Shown: positions 8,414 to 14,642 of the stretch, piece by piece | Layout of the letters: each line of letters starts with the position of its first letter | Numbering within the stretch: the first letter of the stretch is position 1 | Assembly (NCBI GenBank): GCA_005790265.1 | Contig: SXVE01000130.1 | Span: forward strand, 1 to 17,290 | Reading direction: 5' to 3' | DNA from: Acidobacteriota bacterium | GTDB lineage: Bacteria; Acidobacteriota; Blastocatellia; Pyrinomonadales; Pyrinomonadaceae | DNA: 17,290 nucleotides | Notes under the pieces: model-generated | Seen by the model: the letters and a program-made list of their open reading frames with translations, nothing else | Database searches by the model: none | Told to the model about the DNA's origin: nothing | Translations under genes and position numbers: made by a program

Positions 8414-8755
8414 TTAATTGGCAATTACCTGCCGAATGTGAAAAAGATCGTCTTTGAGAACATAATCGCGCGCGCCCGCTGCGACAGCCGCCCGCCGCGT
8501 TTTGGCGTCGGCGCATTCGGTGACCATACAAATTTTTGCCTGTGGGTAACGGTCGAAAATTTGCTGGCTGGCGGTGATGCCGTCGGTGCGCGGCATTTTT
8601 ACGTCCATCAAAATCCATTCGGGCAAATGTTTTTCGTAAAGCGCGAGCGCGTCCGCACCGTCCGTGCATTCTTCGATTTGATCGGCAAGATCGGACACGA
8701 TGTTTTTTATCAAACGCCGCATCGAGGTGTTGTCTTCGACAATGAGCAGTTTCAT
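8414..8755 (-). CDS. Single-domain response regulator (receiver only)
   Basis: The 113-residue product is one CheY-like receiver domain. The acidic pair is E7/D8, the phospho-acceptor is D51 within WILMDVKMP, the switch threonine is T79 and the conserved lysine is K101. It ends right after the receiver fold, with no DNA-binding or enzymatic output, so it must act through a partner protein or as a phosphate relay or sink. It lies about 150 bases upstream of the metalloprotease start and downstream of the kinase-regulator pair, all on the same strand. A hairpin terminator between it and that pair suggests its own promoter. No good ribosome binding site precedes the ATG (CCGAAAAAAAATG). The true partner kinase cannot be read from sequence; the adjacent HisKA_3 kinase is the nearest candidate. 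Confidence 0.88.
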   Translation of the reverse strand: MKLLIVEDNTSMRRLIKNIVSDLADQIEECTDGADALALYEKHLPEWILMDVKMPRTDGITASQQIFDRYPQAKICMVTECADAKTRRAAVAAGARDYVLKDDLFHIRQVIAN

Positions 8756-8781
8756 TTTTTTTCGGTTGCGGGTGAAACGCG

Positions 8782-8795
8782 AAAAGCGCGCTTTT
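8782..8795. promoter_or_regulatory. 14-bp palindrome upstream of the orphan receiver gene
   Basis: AAAAGCGCGCTTTT is a perfect palindrome centred about 33 bases before the start codon at 8755. It could be an operator or a weak hairpin. It is short and simple in composition, so chance is possible. Confidence 0.3.
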
Positions 8796-8833
8796 TTTGA
8801 ACAACGAAATTATTAAACGGATCGCGGCAAAAT

Positions 8834-8880
8834 AAAATACGCAGTTTTGCGGATTTTTCGTCCGTAAAACTGCGTATTTT
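8834..8880 (-). terminator. Hairpin terminator after the sensor kinase-regulator operon
   Basis: Twenty-base arms, 8834-8853 and 8861-8880, pair along their whole length with a single G-U position around a seven-base loop. The outer end is an A-run on one side and a T-run on the other, so it can work on either strand. It lies about 60-100 bases past the stop codon (8937) of the LuxR-type regulator and before the orphan receiver gene. Confidence 0.85.
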
Positions 8881-8881
8881 T

Positions 8882-8903
8882 GTCTCCGTAGCGCTACGGA
8901 GAC
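8882..8903. repeat. Perfect 22-bp palindrome
   Basis: The 11-base arm GTCTCCGTAGC is followed at once by its exact reverse complement GCTACGGAGAC, with no spacer. It sits between the regulator stop codon and the hairpin terminator at 8834-8880. It could be an extra stem of the terminator, a dimer-binding site or a dispersed palindromic element. The GTCTCCG core resembles the octamer repeats at 14586-14640. Confidence 0.75.
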
Positions 8904-8919
8904 GCAGTGATTTTCGCTG

Positions 8920-8945
8920 CTTTTTAGAGAAACTTTTTAGAGAAA
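8920..8945. repeat. 13-bp tandem duplication across a stop codon
   Basis: CTTTTTAGAGAAA occurs twice in direct succession (8920-8932 and 8933-8945). The TAA stop of the LuxR-type regulator (8937-8939) lies in the second copy, so the last codons and the stop are duplicated just downstream. It looks like a recent slippage event. Confidence 0.8.
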
Positions 8946-9593
8946 TTCGTCGCGGCGGTCGAGCGCGAAACGAAGCAACGCGTTGTTGCCGCGCAGCTTT
9001 AATTTTTCAGCGATGTTGGCGCGGTGCTGTTCGACGGTGCGAACGCTGACAAACATTTCGGCGGCGATTTCCTTGCTTGATTTGTGATTTGCGATAGAGC
9101 GGATAACCTTAAATTCGGTCGGCGTCAAATCTTTGACAGTCGGTTTTTGATCGGTCACATCTTCAGCGCGGCGCAGGCGTTTGAGCAGATGTTTGGTCAG
9201 CGCCGGACTGATAAATTCTTCGTCGCGCATCACGCATTTAATCGCCTGCACGATTTCGGCGAGCGCGCCGTCTTTAATAACGTAGCCTTTGACGCCGAGA
9301 TTCAGCACGCGGTTTAGCAGCGCTTCGCTGTTGTGCATTGTCAAGAAAATCACTCTGACCGGCAAATTGTCAGCCGCAATCGTGCGGGCGACTTCAAAAC
9401 CGTCGAGCGCGGGCATATCAATGTCCAAAATAACGATGTCCGGCAAACGCTCACGAATTTGCATTATCGCCGCAGCGCCGTCTTCCGCTTCGCCGACAAC
9501 GGCGATGTGCGGAACTTCGCTGAGAATTTGCGCCAGTCCTTTACGAAAAATCGGATGGTCGTCGGCAATAAAAACTTTGATCGTTTCTGTCAT
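8937..9593 (-). CDS. NarL/LuxR-family response regulator
   Basis: The 218-residue product has the standard two-domain layout. The receiver covers about 5-122, with acidic pair D11/D12, phospho-acceptor D57 in VILDIDMP, T85 and K107. A LuxR-type helix-turn-helix follows at about 153-205 (LTPTEFKVIRSIANHKSSKE, then IAAEMFVSVRTVEQHRANI). Members of this family dimerise on phosphorylation by a HisKA_3-type kinase and bind promoter DNA. The ATG overlaps the TGA of the upstream kinase gene as ATGA, a classic sign of translational coupling and of a cognate pair. Its target genes cannot be read from the sequence; the downstream receiver and protease genes are candidates only. Its last codons contain a 13-bp tandem duplication. 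Confidence 0.95.
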   Translation of the reverse strand: MTETIKVFIADDHPIFRKGLAQILSEVPHIAVVGEAEDGAAAIMQIRERLPDIVILDIDMPALDGFEVARTIAADNLPVRVIFLTMHNSEALLNRVLNLGVKGYVIKDGALAEIVQAIKCVMRDEEFISPALTKHLLKRLRRAEDVTDQKPTVKDLTPTEFKVIRSIANHKSSKEIAAEMFVSVRTVEQHRANIAEKLKLRGNNALLRFALDRRDEFL

Positions 9594-12500
9594 TTCGTCT
9601 GATCTGCGTCGTTTCTTATATTCAGGCTGAGAAAAATCATCGTTCCGTTGATCGGCGATGATTCGACTTGGTAACTTGCGCCGAGAATGCGCGCCCGTTC
9701 GGAAATGCTCGTCAGTCCCAAACCGCTTTGCCGCGCATTATTTGCCGTTTCGCTCGCGTCGAATCCTTTGCCGTTGTCGGTAATTTTGATTTCGATAATG
9801 TTTTCATCGCGCGTCACAAAAATACCGGCGCGCGTCGCCGCCGAATGTTTGACGATATTATTAACGCATTCCTGCACGATGCGAAACAGATTGATTTGCG
9901 CATCGAGCGAAAGAAAGTCGTAAAGCTCGACGATTTCCACATCGAACAAAATGCCGGACGAATCGGCGACGTTGTCAATCATTTCTTCGAGCGCCGAAGT
10001 CAAACCCAGACGTTCGAGATGCAGCGGACGCAGCGCGTAAGCGATTTGCCTAGTTTGAAAAATCGCTTCGGTCGCCGAAGTCAGAATTTCGGCGAGCTGC
10101 GCGCGCGAAGCGGCGGCTTTTGCGCGGTCGTCGTCTTTTTCCGAGACGTTTAACCCGAGAAACGCGCGATTTTTGATTACGAGGAGCAGCTGCCCGAGAC
10201 TGTCGTGCAGTTCACCGGCGATTCTTTTGCGTTCGGATTCCTGCGAAACAATCAGTCTTTGCGCAAACATTTCCTGCACCGCCTGTCTTTTTTCAAACAG
10301 CGAAATGCGCGCGCGGTAGATAAAATAAACGATTGCCGAAAGCGTCAAAAAACACAGCAGCCAAAACCAGAGCGTGCGCCAGAAAGGAGCGCGCACCAGA
10401 AAATGCATGCTCGCGCCCTGCTCGTTCCAAACGCCGTCGTTGTTCGCGGCAATCACTCTGAAAGTGTAGTTTCCAGCCGGAAGATTCGTATAAAAAGCCG
10501 CGCGGCGCGTTCCGGCGTCAACCCAATTTTGATCGTAGCCCTCGAGCGTATATTTGAATTTCACTTTCTGCGGCGCGACCAAACTCAAACCGGCATAGTG
10601 AAATTCAAAATTATGACTGCCCGGTTCGACCGGCGCGCCGTCCGCCGCTTCGCCGCCGTCAACGAGAAATTTTTCGATGGAAACCGGCGGCGGAATCAAA
10701 TTTAATTCGACGCTCGACGGATTGATTTCGACCGCGCCTTTGACGGTCGGAAACCACAGATTGCCGCGCCGGTCGCGCACCGCCGAATTAATGCCGCTGC
10801 ATTCGCGGCTGCGCATTCCGTCCGAAGAATCAAAGTAATTGGCGTTGACGGCGTAGATTTTTCCGTCGGCGAAATCGTTTAACTCCTGCTTGCCGACTTT
10901 GAAAATTCCACGGTTGCCGCCGAACCACAAATTGCCGCGCTCATCGTCGAGAACGTGAAACAGCAAATTGTCGGCGAGTCCTTCGTTGACCGTGTAGCGC
11001 GTGTATTTTCCGTTTTTGAAACGAAGCGCGCCGCGGCTGTTCGTCGCGAGCCACAAAGCGCCGTCGGCGTCGGCGCTGATCGCGTTGATTTTGTCGGGCT
11101 GCTGCTGATTCGGCACGGGATAAGCGGTAAATTCGCCGTTTTTTAATTCAACCAAACCGGCAGTCGTGCCGAGCCAGAAAACTCCGTCGCCGGCGGCGCT
11201 GAGCGCATTGACATTAAACTTTTTCGATTTTTCGGTAACGGCGGAAGCGATGAATTTCCCGTTTTTAAATTGATATAATCCGTTTGATGTTCCGATCCAT
11301 AAAATCCCGTCGGCATCTTCGTAAAACGATGAAACGTAATGTTCTTGTTTAAAGGGAAACGGAAAATTTGCGATTTTTCCGTTTTTTAAGCTGCTGATGC
11401 CGCGCGGCGAGCCGATCCAGAGAGCGCCCGCCGCGTCTTCGAAAATCACGCTCGTAAAAATGTCGAGCAAACCGTCTTTCTGCGTGTAAGATTTAGCGAT
11501 TTTGCCGTTTCTGATTTCGCTGATGCCGACATCGGTCGCCACCCAGACGCTGCCCGCGCGATCTTCGTAAACGCCCCACGCGCCGTCGGCTAAAAGTCCT
11601 TCGGTCTGGGCGAAGGTCGTAAAATTTCCATCTTTCAAACGATACAAACCGCGCGAGAAAACGCCCGTCCACAAATTGCCTTCGCGATCTTCGTAAATTG
11701 ACCACACATCGCTGTCGCCCAAAGAGATGCTTTCGGCAAATTTATCATCACGAAAACGACTTAAACGACCGTGGACGGTTCCGATCCAGAGATTGCCGTC
11801 GCGGTCGGCGGCGAGCGCCGAAATTTCGTTTTCGGGCAAACCGTCGGCAGTCGTATAAGTGATTGTCGAATCGCCGTTTAGTCTGATTAAACCTTTCTGC
11901 GTCGCGCCCCAAATGCTTCCGTCGGCGGTTTCGCGGATGGATTTAACGTTTACCTGCGATTTGCCGTCGCCGATTACGGTCAGAAATCTGCCGTCGCGCA
12001 ACCGGTCGAGTCCGGCAATCGTGCCGACAAAAACGCTGCCGTCCGACGCTTCGTAAACCGACCAGACGCGATTGCTCGACAAACCATCGTTCGTCGTATA
12101 AAGATGAAATCCGGTTTCCGGCGAGTATTGATACAAACCGCTGCTCGTAGCGATCCATAAACCGCCGCCGCGCGAACCGGCGAAACCGAGAACGCTTTCG
12201 CCGAAAAATCCGTCTTCTTCGGTGTACGAACGAAATTTTCCGTCTTTGTAGCTGAACAGGTTATTGCCGCGCCGGTTCGCGCCGTAAACGCCGCCCGTTG
12301 CCGCCCACAGCGTGCCGTCCGCATCAACGTAAACCGCCGCGATCATATCGGACGTCAATTCCTTTGTGTTGTTTTGATCGAAAACCTTAAATTCAATGCC
12401 GTCAAACCGCACGAGACCGGCAAGCGTTCCGAACCATAAATAACCGTCCGGCGTCTGCACAATCGAAAACGCCGAATTCTGCGGCAAACCTTCTTCGGTC

Positions 12501-12616
12501 GTCCAGCCGCTGCGAATGTATTGCGACAGCGATTTAACCGGATCGAGCGCCAATAAATCGGACATCAAACACGCCAGAATAAAGATTGTTGCGATCCATA
12601 ATTTACGAAAATTCAC
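9590..12616 (-). CDS. Sensor histidine kinase with double beta-propeller and Y_Y_Y domain
   Basis: The predicted product is 1,008 residues. A hydrophobic signal (about 3-24) leads into an extracytoplasmic region with 14 propeller motifs of the type DG-LW-GT, matching two seven-bladed Reg_prop propellers. A Y_Y_Y domain follows at about 640-735 (YTLEGYDQNWVDAG, then NLPAGNYTFRVIAANNDGVW). One transmembrane helix lies near 742-767 (FWRTLWFWLLCFLTLSAIVY). Next come a HisKA_3 dimerisation domain with the phospho-acceptor in ELHDSLGQ (H804) and a HATPase_c domain (N-box ECVNNIVKHS, then ITDNGKGF and SGLGLTSISERA). Unlike Bacteroidetes hybrid systems there is no fused receiver; the regulator is separate and overlaps by four bases. 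I chose GTG 12616, which puts the signal peptide at the start. The open frame continues upstream to 12778, but that part overlaps the small membrane gene at 12676-12819 and reads as basic junk. Confidence 0.9.
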   Translation of the reverse strand: MNFRKLWIATIFILACLMSDLLALDPVKSLSQYIRSGWTTEEGLPQNSAFSIVQTPDGYLWFGTLAGLVRFDGIEFKVFDQNNTKELTSDMIAAVYVDADGTLWAATGGVYGANRRGNNLFSYKDGKFRSYTEEDGFFGESVLGFAGSRGGGLWIATSSGLYQYSPETGFHLYTTNDGLSSNRVWSVYEASDGSVFVGTIAGLDRLRDGRFLTVIGDGKSQVNVKSIRETADGSIWGATQKGLIRLNGDSTITYTTADGLPENEISALAADRDGNLWIGTVHGRLSRFRDDKFAESISLGDSDVWSIYEDREGNLWTGVFSRGLYRLKDGNFTTFAQTEGLLADGAWGVYEDRAGSVWVATDVGISEIRNGKIAKSYTQKDGLLDIFTSVIFEDAAGALWIGSPRGISSLKNGKIANFPFPFKQEHYVSSFYEDADGILWIGTSNGLYQFKNGKFIASAVTEKSKKFNVNALSAAGDGVFWLGTTAGLVELKNGEFTAYPVPNQQQPDKINAISADADGALWLATNSRGALRFKNGKYTRYTVNEGLADNLLFHVLDDERGNLWFGGNRGIFKVGKQELNDFADGKIYAVNANYFDSSDGMRSRECSGINSAVRDRRGNLWFPTVKGAVEINPSSVELNLIPPPVSIEKFLVDGGEAADGAPVEPGSHNFEFHYAGLSLVAPQKVKFKYTLEGYDQNWVDAGTRRAAFYTNLPAGNYTFRVIAANNDGVWNEQGASMHFLVRAPFWRTLWFWLLCFLTLSAIVYFIYRARISLFEKRQAVQEMFAQRLIVSQESERKRIAGELHDSLGQLLLVIKNRAFLGLNVSEKDDDRAKAAASRAQLAEILTSATEAIFQTRQIAYALRPLHLERLGLTSALEEMIDNVADSSGILFDVEIVELYDFLSLDAQINLFRIVQECVNNIVKHSAATRAGIFVTRDENIIEIKITDNGKGFDASETANNARQSGLGLTSISERARILGASYQVESSPINGTMIFLSLNIRNDADQTK

Positions 12617-12675
12617 AGTTCTTTTTTCCCTTTTCAGCGTTGATAAACTTGGCAGCAGCGAAAATCGTTCGGGCG

Positions 12676-12819
12676 CTACTTTTTGTCCGCCGTTTTTTCT
12701 TTGACCGGCGCGTCTTTTCTTGCGCCCCAGTAAAACGCGCGGACGACGAGCACGTAAACGAGCAGCACCAAAAAGCACAAAATAAAAAAGAACACGATCA
12801 GCCAGGCAAGCGGAGACAT
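12676..12819 (-). CDS. 47-residue single-span membrane protein
   Basis: A short frame begins MSPLAWLIVFFFILCFLVLL, runs through a hydrophobic helix to about residue 26, then has RAFYWGARKD and a lysine-rich tail ending ADKK before TAG. The layout suggests one membrane span with a basic cytoplasmic tail (positive-inside rule). The ATG comes one base after the stop of the AI-2E family gene, with AGAGGT about 12 bases upstream as a possible ribosome binding site, so it is probably co-translated with that gene. It ends 59 bases before the kinase start. Arrangement and composition support a real gene. I do not recognise a family. It may be an accessory subunit of the upstream transporter-like protein or the downstream kinase, but that is inference from position. 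Confidence 0.72.
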   Translation of the reverse strand: MSPLAWLIVFFFILCFLVLLVYVLVVRAFYWGARKDAPVKEKTADKK

Positions 12820-12820
12820 T

Positions 12821-14050
12821 TTATAGTATTACCTCTTTGTTTTCTTCATTGTTTTGTTTCGGTTCAAGCAAACCGGCGAACAGACCGCGACTGCCGCTGT
12901 GTTCGAGAACGTGTTTATACAAAACCGTCAGCAGCGCGACGAGCGGAATCGCGATAAAAACGCCGGGAATTCCGGCGACTTGTTCGCCCGCCAAAACCGA
13001 TAAAATAATCGCCAGCGGATGCAGGTGAATTCCGCCGCGAACGATGCGCGGGTAAGTTACATAATCGTGAATAATGCGCAGCACGATTAGAAAAATCGCT
13101 GTCCAGAGCGCTTGCCAGCCGGATTCGAGTCCCGCGACCGAAACGGCGATAATGCCGACGGTCAGCGGTCCGATCAGCGGAATAAATTCCAGAATCCCGG
13201 CGATAATGCCGAGCAGAAGCGCGTAATCATTGCCCAAAAGATAAAATCCGGCGGTGCAGATCGAACCGATTAAAAGACAGGAGATAAGCTGCGCGCGCGC
13301 GTAGGCGGCAAGCGTTTTATTGACGTCCGCGAGCACCGCTTCGACACGCGTTCGCCAATCGCCTGCCGGAACGATGCGCAAAATGCCGATGCGAAACAAA
13401 TTAACGTCTTTCAAAAAGAAAAAAGCGAGAATCGGCACCAACACCAGCCACGGCGCATAAGTCAGAATTTCAATCGCGATGACGCCCACAAGCGCGGTAA
13501 TATAAGCGCCGACTGCATTCAGAGTGTTGTTGATGCGGTCGTTAATCTGCTTTTGCACGTCTTCGGAAATGCGCATCCGGTCAAGACGGCGATTGAGTTC
13601 ATTGATTCCGCTTTGCGCCGATGTCGTGTAAGTCGGCACATTCGTCGCAAATTCCTTCGCCTGATTGATAATGCGCGGCGCGACGTAAGCAATCGAAACG
13701 CTGAGCACGCCGAAAACGAGCAGATAGGAAATAGCAATCGCCAGCGAGCGCGGCATCGCCCGCGAAATATTTCGCGCGTGAAACGGCTGCCGAATCAGTT
13801 TTACCAGCGGATTGAGAAGATAGGCGAAAAAAATCGCCAGCACGATCATAAAAAACAGGTAAATCAGCGACGAAATGATGGCGGCGAAAAAATCTTTGAC
13901 GGCGAGCAGTAGCAGCACGACAACGACGACGCGCAAAATCGAACGATACGACGGCGAACCGGAATCGAGCGCGATTATTTGCGGCAATTGTTTGGCTTCG
14001 TGCGGTTCGTCAATCGCCGACGTTTTATTCGGGTTGTTTTCGTCAGCCAT
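12821..14050 (-). CDS. AI-2E family (PerM-like) inner membrane protein
   Basis: The 409-residue product has a polar N-tail (1-35), several hydrophobic segments (about 39-90 and 102-126), a soluble coiled central part (about 130-185, with INELNRRLDRM), then further spans. It carries the family hallmarks EFIPLIGPLTVGI and GGIHLHPLAIILSVLAGEQVAG, the region that characterises AI-2E/PerM proteins. Length and topology fit the family. Members have been linked to autoinducer-2 export, Na+/H+ antiport and other transport roles, so the substrate is open. It starts 25 bases after the lipoprotein stop and is followed after one base by the 47-residue membrane gene, suggesting one transcript. No strong ribosome binding site is seen before the ATG. 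Confidence 0.88.
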   Translation of the reverse strand: MADENNPNKTSAIDEPHEAKQLPQIIALDSGSPSYRSILRVVVVVLLLLAVKDFFAAIISSLIYLFFMIVLAIFFAYLLNPLVKLIRQPFHARNISRAMPRSLAIAISYLLVFGVLSVSIAYVAPRIINQAKEFATNVPTYTTSAQSGINELNRRLDRMRISEDVQKQINDRINNTLNAVGAYITALVGVIAIEILTYAPWLVLVPILAFFFLKDVNLFRIGILRIVPAGDWRTRVEAVLADVNKTLAAYARAQLISCLLIGSICTAGFYLLGNDYALLLGIIAGILEFIPLIGPLTVGIIAVSVAGLESGWQALWTAIFLIVLRIIHDYVTYPRIVRGGIHLHPLAIILSVLAGEQVAGIPGVFIAIPLVALLTVLYKHVLEHSGSRGLFAGLLEPKQNNEENKEVIL

Positions 14051-14075
14051 TAATTTATCTGCTTGTCAGCATTAT

Positions 14076-14642
14076 TCATCTGTTTACTGACATTTTATTG
14101 ACATTGTTGGCGGCGGCGTTGACGGCGTTTCCGCTGTTTCCAGCGTTCGCCGCCGCATCAGCCGGAAGTTCGGACGCCGGTTTGGAAAAATCTTCGACGT
14201 TAAACCGCTGTTCCAGAATCTTGATTTGTTCCGGCTTGAATTTTGTGTTTGAACCGGCGATCACGGCTTTGTCGCCGTCGGTTAATATCCGCCGGTTTGT
14301 TTCGTACGGCGAGTTGTTTTTGATAAAAAGTTTGTCTTCGCTGTCGAAAACGCCGCCGTCTTTGCGCCGGTAAACGTAGATATAATCAAAGTTGGCGGTA
14401 CGCATCGTTTCCACGTCGCGTTCGAGCGGACTCAGCGTTTTTTCTGCCGAATTCGCCGCCGGAAGCGGAACCGGAACATCGCGCTGTGCCGAATTCATAA
14501 TCGCCGCGTTCGGCTGACACGCCGCCATTAAAACAGCGCCGATAGAGAAAAGAAAAAGCTTGACTGCCAAGATTTTCTTTTCCCCGCGTCTTCGCGTCTC
14601 CGCGTTTCTCTGTCTCCTTGCCTCTTCGTCTCTTCGTCTCAT
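14076..14642 (-). CDS. Putative small lipoprotein of unknown function
   Basis: The 188-residue frame starts at ATG 14642, directly after the TAA of the upstream gene, with GAGGAG seven bases before it. The first 23 residues are a basic low-complexity stretch (MRRRDEEARRQRNAETRRRG) encoded by an octamer DNA repeat. Then a hydrophobic segment ends LFSIGAVLMAAC, a near-consensus lipobox with C42. The mature part has a compact segment (about 70-155; FDYIYVYRRKDGG, then DKAVIAGSNTKF) and an Ala/Asn-rich tail. I do not recognise the family. A TTG at 14570, about ten bases after GGGGA, would give a 164-residue form with a normal short lipoprotein signal (Cys 18) and leave the repeat outside the gene. 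The sequence alone does not decide between the two starts. It lies between a GT-C-like gene and the AI-2E gene, closely spaced. Confidence 0.7.
   Translation of the reverse strand: MRRRDEEARRQRNAETRRRGEKKILAVKLFLFSIGAVLMAACQPNAAIMNSAQRDVPVPLPAANSAEKTLSPLERDVETMRTANFDYIYVYRRKDGGVFDSEDKLFIKNNSPYETNRRILTDGDKAVIAGSNTKFKPEQIKILEQRFNVEDFSKPASELPADAAANAGNSGNAVNAAANNVNKMSVNR
14586..14640. repeat. Degenerate octamer repeat at the lipoprotein gene start
   Basis: On the + strand the stretch breaks into consecutive 8-mers: GCGTCTTC, GCGTCTCC, GCGTTTCT, CTGTCTCC, TTGCCTCT, TCGTCTCT, TCGTCTC. Read on the minus strand it encodes the Arg/Glu-rich N-terminus of the lipoprotein frame. Such octamer arrays, translating to ETRRRGD-like strings, are a recurrent low-complexity element in several phyla and often sit between genes. 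Confidence 0.7.

Noticed and set aside
12617..12778. Upstream extension of the sensor kinase to 12778
   Set aside because: The extra residues are basic low-complexity sequence, overlap the 47-residue membrane gene and displace the signal peptide from the N-terminus.
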